Of a DNA stretch of 64,000 bases, positions 49,977-58,209 are shown piece by piece. The stretch's first letter is position 1. Every line of letters starts with the position of its first letter. A program made the position numbers and the translations under genes. Source of the DNA: Sphingomonas sp. 1F27F7B (GTDB lineage Bacteria > Pseudomonadota > Alphaproteobacteria > Sphingomonadales > Sphingomonadaceae); assembly GCF_005503355.1 (NCBI RefSeq), contig NZ_SCMK01000014.1, positions 62,001 to 126,000 on the forward strand. The letters are read 5' to 3'. The notes under the pieces were generated by a model. That model did not search any database. It worked only from the letters and a program-made list of their open reading frames with translations, and had not been told where the DNA came from.

Positions 49977-50393
49977 ATGAACCAAGAGACCATCCCGCGT
50001 GAACCCCTAGGCGCACCAACGTCACGACGTCGCGCCGACACGGGGCTATCCGCCCTCGGCGCGCTTGCGAGCTTAGCCGCTGTTCTAGCTGCGGCGTCAT
50101 GCTGCGTCCTGCCCCTCGCACTCGCGGCGCTCGGCCTGGGGGCGGGCCTGTCCAGCAACTTCGCCGCGCTGATACCACTACGGTGGCCGCTAACGGCGAC
50201 CTCCCTCATCGGCTTGGCTGCTGGGTGGTGGGCCTACGCGCAGCGGCGGAGGTCCTGTGCTGGGGACCGGTCCTGCACAATGCCGCTGCCCTCGCGCGCG
50301 ACACCTATCCTGCTCGCGATTGGAACGGTTCTGACGCTTATCGCGTTCGCCTGGGACCTCCTAGAAGCGCCGCTGATGAACGCGCTTTCCTGA
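49977..50393 (+). CDS. merT: mercuric transport protein MerT-like
   Basis: A 138-residue membrane protein with about three TM helices. LASLAAVLAAASCCVLPLALAALGLGAG has the vicinal Cys pair of MerT TM1. The loop YAQRRRSCAGDRSC has the second Cys pair, which receives Hg(II) on the cytoplasmic side. ATPILLAIGTVLTLIAFAWDLLEAPLM is the last helix. It imports Hg(II). There is no merP or merA in the window, so imported mercury would need another reductase or the small Cys protein downstream. Start ATG 49,977. Confidence 0.82.
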   Translation: MNQETIPREPLGAPTSRRRADTGLSALGALASLAAVLAAASCCVLPLALAALGLGAGLSSNFAALIPLRWPLTATSLIGLAAGWWAYAQRRRSCAGDRSCTMPLPSRATPILLAIGTVLTLIAFAWDLLEAPLMNALS

Positions 50394-50614
50394 TGCAGCT
50401 CACCTCAACCCTGACCTGTCCCAAATGCGGCGGGGTGGCCACCGAAAGGATGCCCACCAACGCCTGCCAATTCTTCTATGATTGCCGGCATTGCGCGGTG
50501 GTGCTGCGGCCCCTGGCTGGCGACTGCTGCGTGTTCTGCTCATTTGGCGATGTCCCATGCCCTCCGATCCAGGAAGCGAAAGCAAACGGGACTGTGGCGG
50601 GCTGCTGCGGGTGA
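50393..50614 (+). CDS. GDCCVxC domain-containing small protein
   Basis: A 73-residue cysteine-rich protein. TSTLTCPKCGGVATERMPTNACQFFYDCRHCAVVLRPL is a zinc-ribbon-like start; AGDCCVFCSFGDVPCPPIQ is the GDCCVxC signature. Members are found beside merT-like genes, some as selenoproteins. It may chelate Hg or other soft metals. Its ATG overlaps the merT stop by 1 bp (TGATG), so the two are coupled. Function not established. Confidence 0.85.
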   Translation: MQLTSTLTCPKCGGVATERMPTNACQFFYDCRHCAVVLRPLAGDCCVFCSFGDVPCPPIQEAKANGTVAGCCG

Positions 50615-50876
50615 GGCGATAGCTTCACGTTTCTTCGTGAACTGGGGTCCTGCTCGCCAAGGTCGCGCAAGCGAAATTGCCTACTTCGGTCTTATTCGAC
50701 CGGTTCCTGACCTGCCTCAACTGCTCATTTTCGAGAGGGCATTTGAACAGGATAGCATTTCGGGCGCTTCAAAAACCCTTGCTCCTCCAGTTGCTAGAGC
50801 ATGTAACCGCAATTTGCTCTCCTGCGGACGGGGGGCTGGAGGTGGCTTTTTGACGGCCCGTGTTGAAGCAATCGGT
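50615..50876. other. intergenic region before retropepsin-like gene
   Basis: These 262 bp hold no supported gene. A small stem (TTCACG...CGTGAA, about 50,622-50,639) lies just after the GDCCVxC gene and may end its transcript. Base composition drops compared with flanking genes. Confidence 0.4.
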
Positions 50877-52079
50877 ATGTCTCGACGCTCATTAGTGGCG
50901 CGGCTGGTGGCCTGTGGAACCGGCTTGGTGCTCGGTTCTCCAACGCTCGCGCGACAGACTTCCCGGTCTGCGGCCTCGTGGAACTTCGGCGCGGCTCACC
51001 TCGAATGGGAGCCGCTGGAAGTCGGCACGGGTGATACCCTCCTTGTTTCGGCACAAGTGCGCGGAGTGCCGGCGCGGGCGGTGCTCGACAGTGGCAGCGG
51101 CGCGTCGATCATGAGCACGGCGCTCGCGGCGAAGCTCGGCTTGAACAATGGTGAGCGGCGCATGATTAGCGGGCTGAGCGCCAAGGCCCCGGTGCTGCTG
51201 GTCCGCGACATCGACGTACAGCTCGCCCGCGAAACCCGTCGCTTACCCTTTGCCGTTGTTGGTGATCTGAGTTCAGTGTCGGCGGCCTTCGGACGACCGA
51301 TCGACGTTCTCCTCGGTGCCGATATGTTCACGGGCAGCTGCATCGCGCTCGATTTCGCGAACAGGCGTATGGCGGTCGTCAAGTCAGGCACGTTTCTCGC
51401 CGGCCCCGACTGGCGCGCTGTCGCGCTCGGACGCGGTGCCAAGCAGGAGCTGTTCATCCGGGCCTCCGTCGAGGGCCTGTCTCCCGTGCCCTTGATGATC
51501 GATCTTGGCAGCTCGGCCGCGCTGATGCTCTCGTCGGCCTATGCCCGCGATCAAGGGCTGTTGAACGGGAAGCTCGTCTCGACCGCGGCGATCGGCGGCG
51601 TCGATGGCGTGCGAGTCAACGATGCTTTCACAACCCAGAACATCAACATTGAAGGGCTTGGCGTCTCGAACGTCCCCACACTCGGGATGAGAGCTTGGCT
51701 CTCCACCAGCACGGTTGGCAATGTCGGCCTACCGCTGATCGCTCAATTCGACGTGGTGTTCGACGTGACCGCCGGATTCGTGTGGCTCCGGCCACTCGGT
51801 CCTCGTCGTCGCCTGCCGATGCTGAAGGACCGTAGCGGCCTTGGCCTCGCAGCCTCACCAACGGCGCTCACCGTCGTTCATGTGGCGGCGAACAGTCCCG
51901 CGGAAAAGGCTGGCTGGGCGGTCGGCGACCGGATCGTGGCGGTGAACGGCCATTCGATCGATGCGAACTATACGCGTGGGGAGCTCTGGCAAGTGCGCTC
52001 CCGGCCTGCTGGCACCCTCGTAAAGCTGACGATGGCCTCGGGTGATGTGCGCGACCTCAGGCTAGCCGACTATTACTGA
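50877..52079 (+). CDS. retropepsin-like aspartic protease with PDZ domain
   Basis: A 400-residue exported protein. The N-terminus MSRRSLVARLVACGTGLVLG is a signal peptide. Two aspartyl-protease-type repeats follow: RAVLDSGSGASIMSTALAAKLGL and PLMIDLGSSAALMLSSAYA, each with a D-(S/L)-G loop, so one chain may form the whole active site. IDVLLGADMF and VGLPLIAQFDVVFDV are the flap-proximal strands. A PDZ domain ends it (GLGLAASPTALTVVHVAANSPAEKAGWAVGDRIVAVNGHSI). Role unknown; periplasmic or secreted proteolysis or peptide binding. The second repeat has DLGS rather than DTGS. Its stop overlaps the convergent MerR gene by 7 bp. Confidence 0.82.
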   Translation: MSRRSLVARLVACGTGLVLGSPTLARQTSRSAASWNFGAAHLEWEPLEVGTGDTLLVSAQVRGVPARAVLDSGSGASIMSTALAAKLGLNNGERRMISGLSAKAPVLLVRDIDVQLARETRRLPFAVVGDLSSVSAAFGRPIDVLLGADMFTGSCIALDFANRRMAVVKSGTFLAGPDWRAVALGRGAKQELFIRASVEGLSPVPLMIDLGSSAALMLSSAYARDQGLLNGKLVSTAAIGGVDGVRVNDAFTTQNINIEGLGVSNVPTLGMRAWLSTSTVGNVGLPLIAQFDVVFDVTAGFVWLRPLGPRRRLPMLKDRSGLGLAASPTALTVVHVAANSPAEKAGWAVGDRIVAVNGHSIDANYTRGELWQVRSRPAGTLVKLTMASGDVRDLRLADYY

Positions 52080-52492
52080 TCGGCTTGAGGGTGGCCTTTG
52101 CCGATCGCCTTCATGATCCGACAATCGGCCATGCGCGCCTTGGTGCAGCTCTGGCTGAGCATTGCCAACTCATCCCGCAACACCGCGAGTTGCGCCAGCC
52201 TCTCCTCAACATCCTTGAGGTGCTGAGCAGCGATAGCTGAGGCGGCACCACAATCCTGGTCCGGGTTCTGCGCCAGCCCCATCAACGATCGTATTTCGTC
52301 GACCGAAAAGCCGAGCCGGCGACCGTTGCGGATGAAGTGCAAACGCTCGATGTCGCTGGCATCATAGGTTCTACGGCCCGACGCCGTGCGCGGGGCGGAG
52401 CGCAGCAACCCGATCGACTCATAAAACCGGATCGTCGTCACTTTTGTCGACGTCTCGCTGGCGAGCTGCCCAATCATCACCGGCTTCATCAT
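52073..52492 (-). CDS. MerR regulator, zinc/lead/cadmium type
   Basis: A 139-residue regulator. HTH: MIGQLASETSTKVTTIRFYESIGLLRSAPRTASGRRTYDASDIERLHFIRNGRRLGFSVDEIRSLMGL. Metal cysteines: DQDCGAASAIAAQHL, then SQSCTKARMADCRIMKAI. Three Cys and the divergent CDF and FTR1 genes point to the ZntR/CadR/PbrR group. Start ATG 52,492, with AAGGATGG upstream. It should control the divergent CDF-FTR1 operon through the long-spacer promoter at 52,530. Confidence 0.85.
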   Translation of the reverse strand: MMKPVMIGQLASETSTKVTTIRFYESIGLLRSAPRTASGRRTYDASDIERLHFIRNGRRLGFSVDEIRSLMGLAQNPDQDCGAASAIAAQHLKDVEERLAQLAVLRDELAMLSQSCTKARMADCRIMKAIGKGHPQADQ

Positions 52493-52529
52493 GCCATCCT
52501 TGCTAATGCGAACGTGTCGCACATTTCGC

Positions 52530-52560
52530 TTGCTTCTACAGCGACTGGAGGTGGTAAGGA
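52530..52560 (+). promoter_or_regulatory. MerR-type promoter of CDF-FTR1 operon
   Basis: TTGCTT (52,530-52,535), 19-bp spacer, TAAGGA (52,555-52,560). The spacer begins with CTACAG-CGA-CTGGAG, a dyad with one mismatch. Typical of zinc/lead-responsive MerR regulators. It ends 7 bp before the CDF start, so the leader is very short. Confidence 0.6.
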
Positions 52561-52567
52561 AGGCCGC

Positions 52568-53194
52568 ATGAATGCTTCTACCGAAAGCTGCGGGTGCCAC
52601 GGGGAGCCCGCGCGCGCGCAAACCGATCCGGCCTATCGCCGTGCGCTGCTGACCGTCGTGGTGCTCAACCTCGGCTTCGGAGTCGCCGAGCTGTTCGGCG
52701 GGTTCATCGCCGATAGCCAAGCGCTGAAAGCGGATTCCCTCGATTTTCTCGGGGACGGGTCGATCAGCCTTATCGGTCTTCTCGCGCTTGCCTGGTCCGC
52801 ACGGGCGAGGGCAAAGGTCGCGCTGACGCAGGGGTTGTTTCTCGGTGCGCTTGGCGTGGGCGTAATCGGTTTCGCGATTTGGCGCGCCCTGAACGCAACC
52901 GCGCCGGATGCCGAACTGATGGGCACAATCGGCGTTGTCGCGCTCGCGATCAATGTCGTGTCCGCCTTGGTGCTTGCGCGTTTCCGGGAAGGGGACGCCA
53001 ATGTTCGCGCGATCTGGCTGTTCAGCCGCAACGACGCGCTCGCCAATGTCGCGGTGATCGCCGCGGCCGGTCTGGTGGCGTGGACAGGAAGCGCCTGGCC
53101 GGACCTCGCCGTCGCCGGCCTCATCGCCCTCCTGTTCCTCCACTCCGCTTATGAAATCGTCACTGGCGCTCGGCGCGAACTGGGAGAGCGGTAG
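52568..53194 (+). CDS. CDF-family cation transporter, compact
   Basis: A 208-residue membrane protein. The N-terminal STESCGCHGEPARAQ is Cys/His-containing. TM helices follow: ALLTVVVLNLGFGVAELFGGFIADSQALKADSLDFLGDGSISLIGLLAL, where DSLDFLGD is the CDF metal-site helix, and WLFSRNDALANVAVIAAAGLVAW, where NDALAN is the second. There is no His-rich loop and almost no C-terminal cytoplasmic domain, so it is shorter than usual CDF proteins. It probably exports Zn, Cd or Pb. Its TAG stop overlaps the GTG of the FTR1 gene by 1 bp. Confidence 0.87.
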   Translation: MNASTESCGCHGEPARAQTDPAYRRALLTVVVLNLGFGVAELFGGFIADSQALKADSLDFLGDGSISLIGLLALAWSARARAKVALTQGLFLGALGVGVIGFAIWRALNATAPDAELMGTIGVVALAINVVSALVLARFREGDANVRAIWLFSRNDALANVAVIAAAGLVAWTGSAWPDLAVAGLIALLFLHSAYEIVTGARRELGER

Positions 53195-55155
53195 TGCGTC
53201 TGCTCACCTTGATCCGGGCAATGCTCTCGCTGCGGCTGCTCGCCGCGCTCGCTGCGCTGCTGATCCCTGCTGCGGCATTCGCCGAACCCGGCGACGTGCA
53301 AACCGCATGGCGGCTGCTCGACTATATGGCCGTCGATTATGGAGGCGCGGTCGCGAACGGTCGGATCAAGAGCGCGTCGGAATACGCCGAAATGAATGAG
53401 TTTGCCGCGTCGGTCTCGACACGGCTTCAAGGCCTGCCGGCGAAGCCGGAGCGCCAAGCCCTCATTCAGCGGGCCGCCAACCTCCAAGCGGTAATCGCGG
53501 AAAAGGGATCGACTGAACAGGTGGCCACACTGGCGCACGGGCTCGCGGCCGATCTGCTGCGCGCCTACCCGGTGCCGCTCGCGCCCGATAAGGCTCCGAA
53601 CCTCGTCTCCGGCCATGCCCTGTTCCAACAATCCTGCGCGTCCTGTCACGGCATGACGGGCAACGGCCGTGGCCCCGACGCCGCCAAGCTCGCGACACCC
53701 CCGATCGCCTTTACCGATGCCGAACGTGCGCGCCAGCGCAGCGTCTTCGCGCTCTATCAGGTGGTGACGCAGGGCATCGACGGGACGGCGATGCAGAGCT
53801 TCGCCGATCTGCCGAACGATCAGCGCTGGGCGGTAGCATTCCGAGCCGGGAGCTTCGCCTTCACGGACGCGCAGGCGCGCGAAGGCGAGCGGCTGTGGAA
53901 ATCCGATCCGACCCTTCGCCGTCGCATCCCGGACCTGAAAACCCTGGTCGCACTCACCCCGGCCGCGCTCGGCGCGGCGATCGGCGACGCCAAGGCTGAC
54001 GCCGTGCTCGCGTTCCTGCGTCGCCACCCTGAACAGGTGATGCAACAGGCTCCCGGCTCGCTCGCGGTCGCCCGCGCCAAACTCGCCGAAAGCGTGGCCG
54101 CTGCCCGGCGTGGCGATGCGCGGATGGCAAAAGAGCTGGCGCTGTCAGCCTATCTCGATGGGTTCGAGCCGATCGAACCAACGCTCACCGCGCGCGACGC
54201 GACGCTGATGGGCCGAATCGAGGGCGCCATGGGGGAGTTCCGCGCCGCGATCGACCGGGGCGCATCGCCCGATGATCTCGCGGAGAAGGTCACGGTGCTG
54301 GGCGGCTTTTTCGATGATGCAGAAGCGGCGCTCGCGCCCGATGCCGCCACCGAGGCGTCCACGTTCCTGGGCGCGTTCACGATCCTGCTGCGTGAAGGGC
54401 TCGAAGCCCTGCTCATCGTCGTCGCCATGATCGCATTCCTGCGTAAAGCCGACCGCGGCGAGGCGCTGCGCTACGTTCATGGCGGCTGGGTCAGCGCGAT
54501 CATCGCGGGCGGAATCACCTGGGCGGTCGCCACCTATGCAATCGGGATCAGCGGCGCGAGCCGGGAGCTGACCGAAGGGTTCGGCTCGCTGTTCGCCGCG
54601 TTCGTGCTGCTCTCGGTCGGGATTTGGATGCACGGTAAGGCGCAAGCCGATCAGTGGCAGCGCTATATTCGCGAGAAGATGTCGCGGGCGCTCTCGGGCG
54701 GGTCGGGCTGGTTCCTGTTCGGACTCGCCTTCGTGGTCGTCTATCGCGAGGTTTTCGAGACGATCCTGTTCTACGCCGCTCTCTCCGCGCAAGGTGACAA
54801 CGGGATGCTGCTCGCCGGCGCCGGATCGGCCATTGGACTGCTTGGTGTGATCGCCTGGGCAATGCTCCGCTACAGCCGCAAGCTGCCGATCGCGCAGTTC
54901 TTCCGCTATAGCTCCTGGCTCATGGCCGTTCTGACCGTCGTGCTTGCGGGCAAGGGCGTCGCCGCTCTCCAGGAGGCCGGCCTTATCAACATCGCACCGC
55001 TCGCGGACGTGCCGCGGCTGTCGATGCTAGGGTTATTCCCCACCTGGCAATCGGTGCTGGCGCAACTCCTGATGGCGGTCGCCATCGCAGTGGGGTTTGC
55101 CTGGAATCGGCGCAACCGATCTCGCTCGGGTTCCGGCCCGGCGACGGCTCACTAG
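53194..55155 (+). CDS. cytochrome c-FTR1 fusion permease (PbrT-like)
   Basis: A 653-residue protein starting at GTG 53,194. Signal peptide to AAAFAEP. Residues about 130-210 contain a cytochrome c haem site (FQQSCASCHGMTGNGRGP). From about residue 385 there is an FTR1 iron permease core with two REXXE motifs (LREGLEALLIVVAMIAFLRKA and VYREVFETILFYAAL). FTR1 permeases import ferric iron; in lead-resistance loci the PbrT form takes up Pb(II). The regulator, CDF and downstream signal peptidase II suggest the latter. The haem domain could supply or accept electrons for metal entry. Confidence 0.9.
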   Translation: MRLLTLIRAMLSLRLLAALAALLIPAAAFAEPGDVQTAWRLLDYMAVDYGGAVANGRIKSASEYAEMNEFAASVSTRLQGLPAKPERQALIQRAANLQAVIAEKGSTEQVATLAHGLAADLLRAYPVPLAPDKAPNLVSGHALFQQSCASCHGMTGNGRGPDAAKLATPPIAFTDAERARQRSVFALYQVVTQGIDGTAMQSFADLPNDQRWAVAFRAGSFAFTDAQAREGERLWKSDPTLRRRIPDLKTLVALTPAALGAAIGDAKADAVLAFLRRHPEQVMQQAPGSLAVARAKLAESVAAARRGDARMAKELALSAYLDGFEPIEPTLTARDATLMGRIEGAMGEFRAAIDRGASPDDLAEKVTVLGGFFDDAEAALAPDAATEASTFLGAFTILLREGLEALLIVVAMIAFLRKADRGEALRYVHGGWVSAIIAGGITWAVATYAIGISGASRELTEGFGSLFAAFVLLSVGIWMHGKAQADQWQRYIREKMSRALSGGSGWFLFGLAFVVVYREVFETILFYAALSAQGDNGMLLAGAGSAIGLLGVIAWAMLRYSRKLPIAQFFRYSSWLMAVLTVVLAGKGVAALQEAGLINIAPLADVPRLSMLGLFPTWQSVLAQLLMAVAIAVGFAWNRRNRSRSGSGPATAH

Positions 55156-55251
55156 GCGAGGCTCGCATTTGCCCCCGCTTCGCTCGCGCACACTGGCCGG
55201 CATGTCGCGCATCCGCGACGGGCGCCAGGACCTCGCGGGTACGCAGCGGAC

Positions 55252-55776
55252 ATGAAAGCGGGCACGGCCACGCTGCTGATCGCCACGGGGGCCGCGCTAG
55301 ACCTGGCGACCAAGGCATGGGCGCGGGCTGCGCTCGAACCCTATGGGCCGGCGGGCGATTTCCTGCCCTTCGTCTCGCTGCGCCTGACCTTTAACGAGGG
55401 CGTGTCGTTCAGCCTGCTCGCCTCTGATGGCGACGTCGGGCGCGCCCTCCTGATCGGGCTCACGGCAATCCTGACCCTCGGCCTTGTCGCGTGGGCCTAC
55501 CGCTCGCAGGGCTGGCAGCGCACGGCCTTAGCGGTCGCCGCGGCCGGCGCCGTGGGCAATCTGATCGACCGCGCCGCACGCTGGTCTGTAACCGACTTCC
55601 TCGGGCTGCACTTCGGGAGCTGGCACCCCTTCGTTTTCAACCTCGCCGACGTGTGGATTTCGCTCGGGGTCGGGCTACTGCTGCTCGGGCCATACTTACC
55701 CGCAAGAGGATCGACGGCAGAAGCGTTTCGCCGGAATGGCGCTGAACGCCCGGCAGCTACGGACGGAGGGCCGTGA
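55252..55776 (+). CDS. lspA: signal peptidase II (accessory LspA, PbrC-like)
   Basis: A 174-residue membrane protease. Four TM helices; catalytic aspartates in AVGNLIDRAARWSVTDFLGLHF and FVFNLADVWISLGVGLL. The family motif FNEGVSFSLL is also present. It cleaves prolipoprotein signals. Its position after FTR1 and CDF genes recalls PbrC of lead-resistance loci, so it is probably a second, metal-linked copy rather than the housekeeping gene, which normally follows ileS. Start ATG 55,252, 96 bp after the FTR1 gene. Confidence 0.9.
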   Translation: MKAGTATLLIATGAALDLATKAWARAALEPYGPAGDFLPFVSLRLTFNEGVSFSLLASDGDVGRALLIGLTAILTLGLVAWAYRSQGWQRTALAVAAAGAVGNLIDRAARWSVTDFLGLHFGSWHPFVFNLADVWISLGVGLLLLGPYLPARGSTAEAFRRNGAERPAATDGGP

Positions 55777-55850
55777 TGACAGAGAGTTCTCGCGACAGGC
55801 GCCCTTGATGGAGGCAACCGTCCGCCCCCGCCTTTTCGGCTGATACCGAG

Positions 55851-56432
55851 CTAAGGCTTGTGTGCCGAGTAGATAGAAATGGAGCCGGTCGGCGTTGATA
55901 TCGACTGGCGCTCGATCACGCGATCGAACCCCGCCGCGGCGAACATGCGGGGTAGCACGCCATCAGCGTTCGGCTGGGTGTTCGCGAACCCGTCGAGGCG
56001 CTGAATCTGCCGAAACAGAGCCCGCATCGTCCGGCTGCGCTGCTCGCCATAGTCGGCAACGAAACGCGCGCCGCTTGGCCGCAGAACGTCAAATATCGCG
56101 TCAAGGATCGCCCGTTTTATGACAAGCGGGCATTGATGGAATATCAATCTCGACACGACCTTATCGACCGGCTCGATCCCGGTCCTCGCCAGCTCGTCAC
56201 CCATCGCCTCGGTCCATTCGATCGCGGCGCGCGTTTTGGCTGCCTTCGCGTGGGCGATCTTCAACACGGACGGGTCGGGGTCCACCCCGATAACGCGCGC
56301 GGCCGGGCATTGCCGCTTCACCATGATTGCGAAGCTGCCCGTCCCGCATCCTACATCTAGAATCGTTTCGCTCGGGCTGGGGGCCGCCAATTGCAGCAGC
56401 GCGGTTCGCCATCGGCGCTCGCGCGTCAGCAA
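55851..56432 (-). CDS. class I SAM-dependent methyltransferase, 5' end disturbed
   Basis: Residues TILDVGCGTGSFAIMVKRQCPAARVIGVDPDPSVLKIAHAKA form the SAM site (GCGTGSF, acidic D at the end of beta 2); FVADYG and a C-terminal strand (FDRVIERQSISTPTGSISIYSAHKP) complete a UbiE-like fold. The visible start would be TTG 56,432, which is poor. Homology seems to continue upstream (GRPELTGLYDHAIAL) without a start codon, while an ATG at 56,524 in another frame gives MKQRHPVVLDRDYVPR. One indel near 56,480 would join them, so the gene may be frameshifted. It follows the CaCA antiporter in the czc operon. Substrate unknown. Confidence 0.75.
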   Translation of the reverse strand: MLTRERRWRTALLQLAAPSPSETILDVGCGTGSFAIMVKRQCPAARVIGVDPDPSVLKIAHAKAAKTRAAIEWTEAMGDELARTGIEPVDKVVSRLIFHQCPLVIKRAILDAIFDVLRPSGARFVADYGEQRSRTMRALFRQIQRLDGFANTQPNADGVLPRMFAAAGFDRVIERQSISTPTGSISIYSAHKP

Positions 56433-56557
56433 CGCTATCGCATGATCGTATAGACCGGTCAGCTCGGGGCGGCCCAGCGCGGCACGTAATCGCGATCGAG
56501 GACGACGGGGTGCCGCTGTTTCATCCTGCCAACGGTTCCATCGTCATTGCCGAAACA

Positions 56558-57847
56558 TCATGCATTTTCTCCCCGATGCCTTTGAGGTCGAATGGCACCC
56601 ACGAGTCCCGCCAGATACTTGGCGTTCAAAGCAAAGAGCCCGCCGGCGAGCACGATGTAAAACCAGCCGAGTGCGGTCAAGCTGGCGACAGTGCGTGCCT
56701 CATCACCCTGCCAGGCTACAGCGAGCACGACCTGAACGATGAATAGCCCGGCAAGCGCTGCCGCCCCAAGCAAGCTCAGCCCGAGGCGAAGTAGGAGGGC
56801 GATGCCGAACAGCGACTGCGCCGCGGTCAGGAAGAACTCCTCATGCTGGCGCGCGTCGAGTGGTAAACTCGAAAGCTGGCCCGCACCTAGACTGACGGCG
56901 AGGGGCAACATGCCGACCAGCAAGGTCCACTGGTTGATCTTGTCGGAAATCATCGTCGCTAAGCCCTGTTCGGACCGCCTCGCCAACACGAAGAGAATGG
57001 CGACTGTGACCGCGGGGGCTTCGCTGGCGAGCGGCGCGAGCCATTGGATCAGCAGGAACTCGTCGAACCCGAGCTGACGGCCGGAGTCGACCATCGCTTC
57101 GGCGAACGGCTCCGCCGACGCGAGGATTACCGCGGCTGCCACCAAGGTCAGTCCGCCCATGACAAGCCATTGGCGCGTCGGAGAGAGCAGGGTGAGCGCA
57201 GCCGCAGGACCGGGCTCGTCATCATCGTCGTCGTCGCTGCCCGCGCCTTCACCCTTGTCGCTCGCTCGCCACATATACAGGCCGAACAAAGCAATGAGCA
57301 GGACCGTATCGACGATGCTGATTGCGTCCTTCAAGAGGACGCTGAACGCATAAAGGCTGGGCACGAGGAGGAAGAGGATCTCGACCCGGTTGGCGCTAGA
57401 AAGCGAAATTGCGCGTTCGCCTGTCTTGCGCCAATGAAGCAGCACCAGAAGCGGCCAGGCGATGCCGACCAGCAGCCGGTTCGCACCGGTCATATTTGCT
57501 GCCGCATAGTGGACGTAATTGGACCCTGGATTAGCCCCAGCCGAGTAGGCGTAGTAGAAGTCCACGGCATATTCCGGGAGCACGGTGATCAGCGCCACGA
57601 TGGCGACGATCAGGCCCGCGGAGATGCGCGACTCCGCGGCTTCCGCTCCCCATGACAGGTAGAAGCCGGCTGCCAGGATGGCAGCGCCGAACAGCATGGC
57701 GTCGAGCAGAGGGTTTGGCCGCCACCCCTCGATCCTCAGAATAATGGCTGGGATCATGGCAAGCGCGGTTAGCGCGACCAGCATGACGAAGCGGCGCAAC
57801 GATGCTGGATGCGCCTCCGAAGGGAAGAGATCGACTTGCCTCATCAT
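56558..57847 (-). CDS. CaCA-family sodium:cation antiporter
   Basis: A 429-residue protein with about eleven TM helices in two inverted repeats. Each repeat has the alpha motif: LIVAIVALITVLPEYAVDFYYAYSAG and LLIQWLAPLASEAPAVTVAILFVLA. An acidic linker (SDDDDDDEPG) separates the halves. This is the Na+/Ca2+ exchanger-like superfamily. In a CzcCBA operon it may export Ca, Cd or Zn from the cytoplasm. ATG 57,847 overlaps the DUF190 stop by 4 bp. Confidence 0.87.
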   Translation of the reverse strand: MMRQVDLFPSEAHPASLRRFVMLVALTALAMIPAIILRIEGWRPNPLLDAMLFGAAILAAGFYLSWGAEAAESRISAGLIVAIVALITVLPEYAVDFYYAYSAGANPGSNYVHYAAANMTGANRLLVGIAWPLLVLLHWRKTGERAISLSSANRVEILFLLVPSLYAFSVLLKDAISIVDTVLLIALFGLYMWRASDKGEGAGSDDDDDDEPGPAAALTLLSPTRQWLVMGGLTLVAAAVILASAEPFAEAMVDSGRQLGFDEFLLIQWLAPLASEAPAVTVAILFVLARRSEQGLATMISDKINQWTLLVGMLPLAVSLGAGQLSSLPLDARQHEEFFLTAAQSLFGIALLLRLGLSLLGAAALAGLFIVQVVLAVAWQGDEARTVASLTALGWFYIVLAGGLFALNAKYLAGLVGAIRPQRHRGENA

Positions 57848-58209
57848 CGTTTCGCCCCTCCGTTGTGGTCAGCGTCGGCCGTCGGGGTAATGATCTCGAC
57901 CGCCTCCAAGGTAATCAGTCCGATTTCCGGAACGTCGGCGAGCTGGGTCGCAAACGAACGCAGCCTAGGGTCTTCGTCGACGATCTCGACGACCACGGCG
58001 CGGTCGCTTTCGAGCACATGGCGACGGTGGACGTGCGCCGATCGGCCGAATCCAATGAGCGCCTCCAGGACCGTCACTCCGGCAAGCCCGGCGTCTCGCG
58101 CCCGAGAGGCGACAACCTCATAGACCTTGCGATCTCCGACATAGGCGGCCTCGTCGGTGTAGATGCGGAGCAGTCTGGCTTGCTGGTTCATGCTTGGCTC
58201 CATTTTCAT
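57844..58209 (-). CDS. DUF190 family PII-like protein
   Basis: A 121-residue cytoplasmic protein. LLRIYTDEAAYVGDRKVYEVVASRARDAGLAGVTVLEALIGFGRSAHVHRRHVLESDRAVVVEIVDEDPRLRSFATQL is a complete DUF190 domain, which has the GlnB/CutA-like alpha/beta fold and forms trimers. It could bind a nucleotide or metal and regulate the flanking transporters. Start ATG 58,209 overlaps the czcA stop by 4 bp; a later ATG at 58,191 has GGAG 6 nt upstream and may be the true start. Confidence 0.87.
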   Translation of the reverse strand: MKMEPSMNQQARLLRIYTDEAAYVGDRKVYEVVASRARDAGLAGVTVLEALIGFGRSAHVHRRHVLESDRAVVVEIVDEDPRLRSFATQLADVPEIGLITLEAVEIITPTADADHNGGAKR

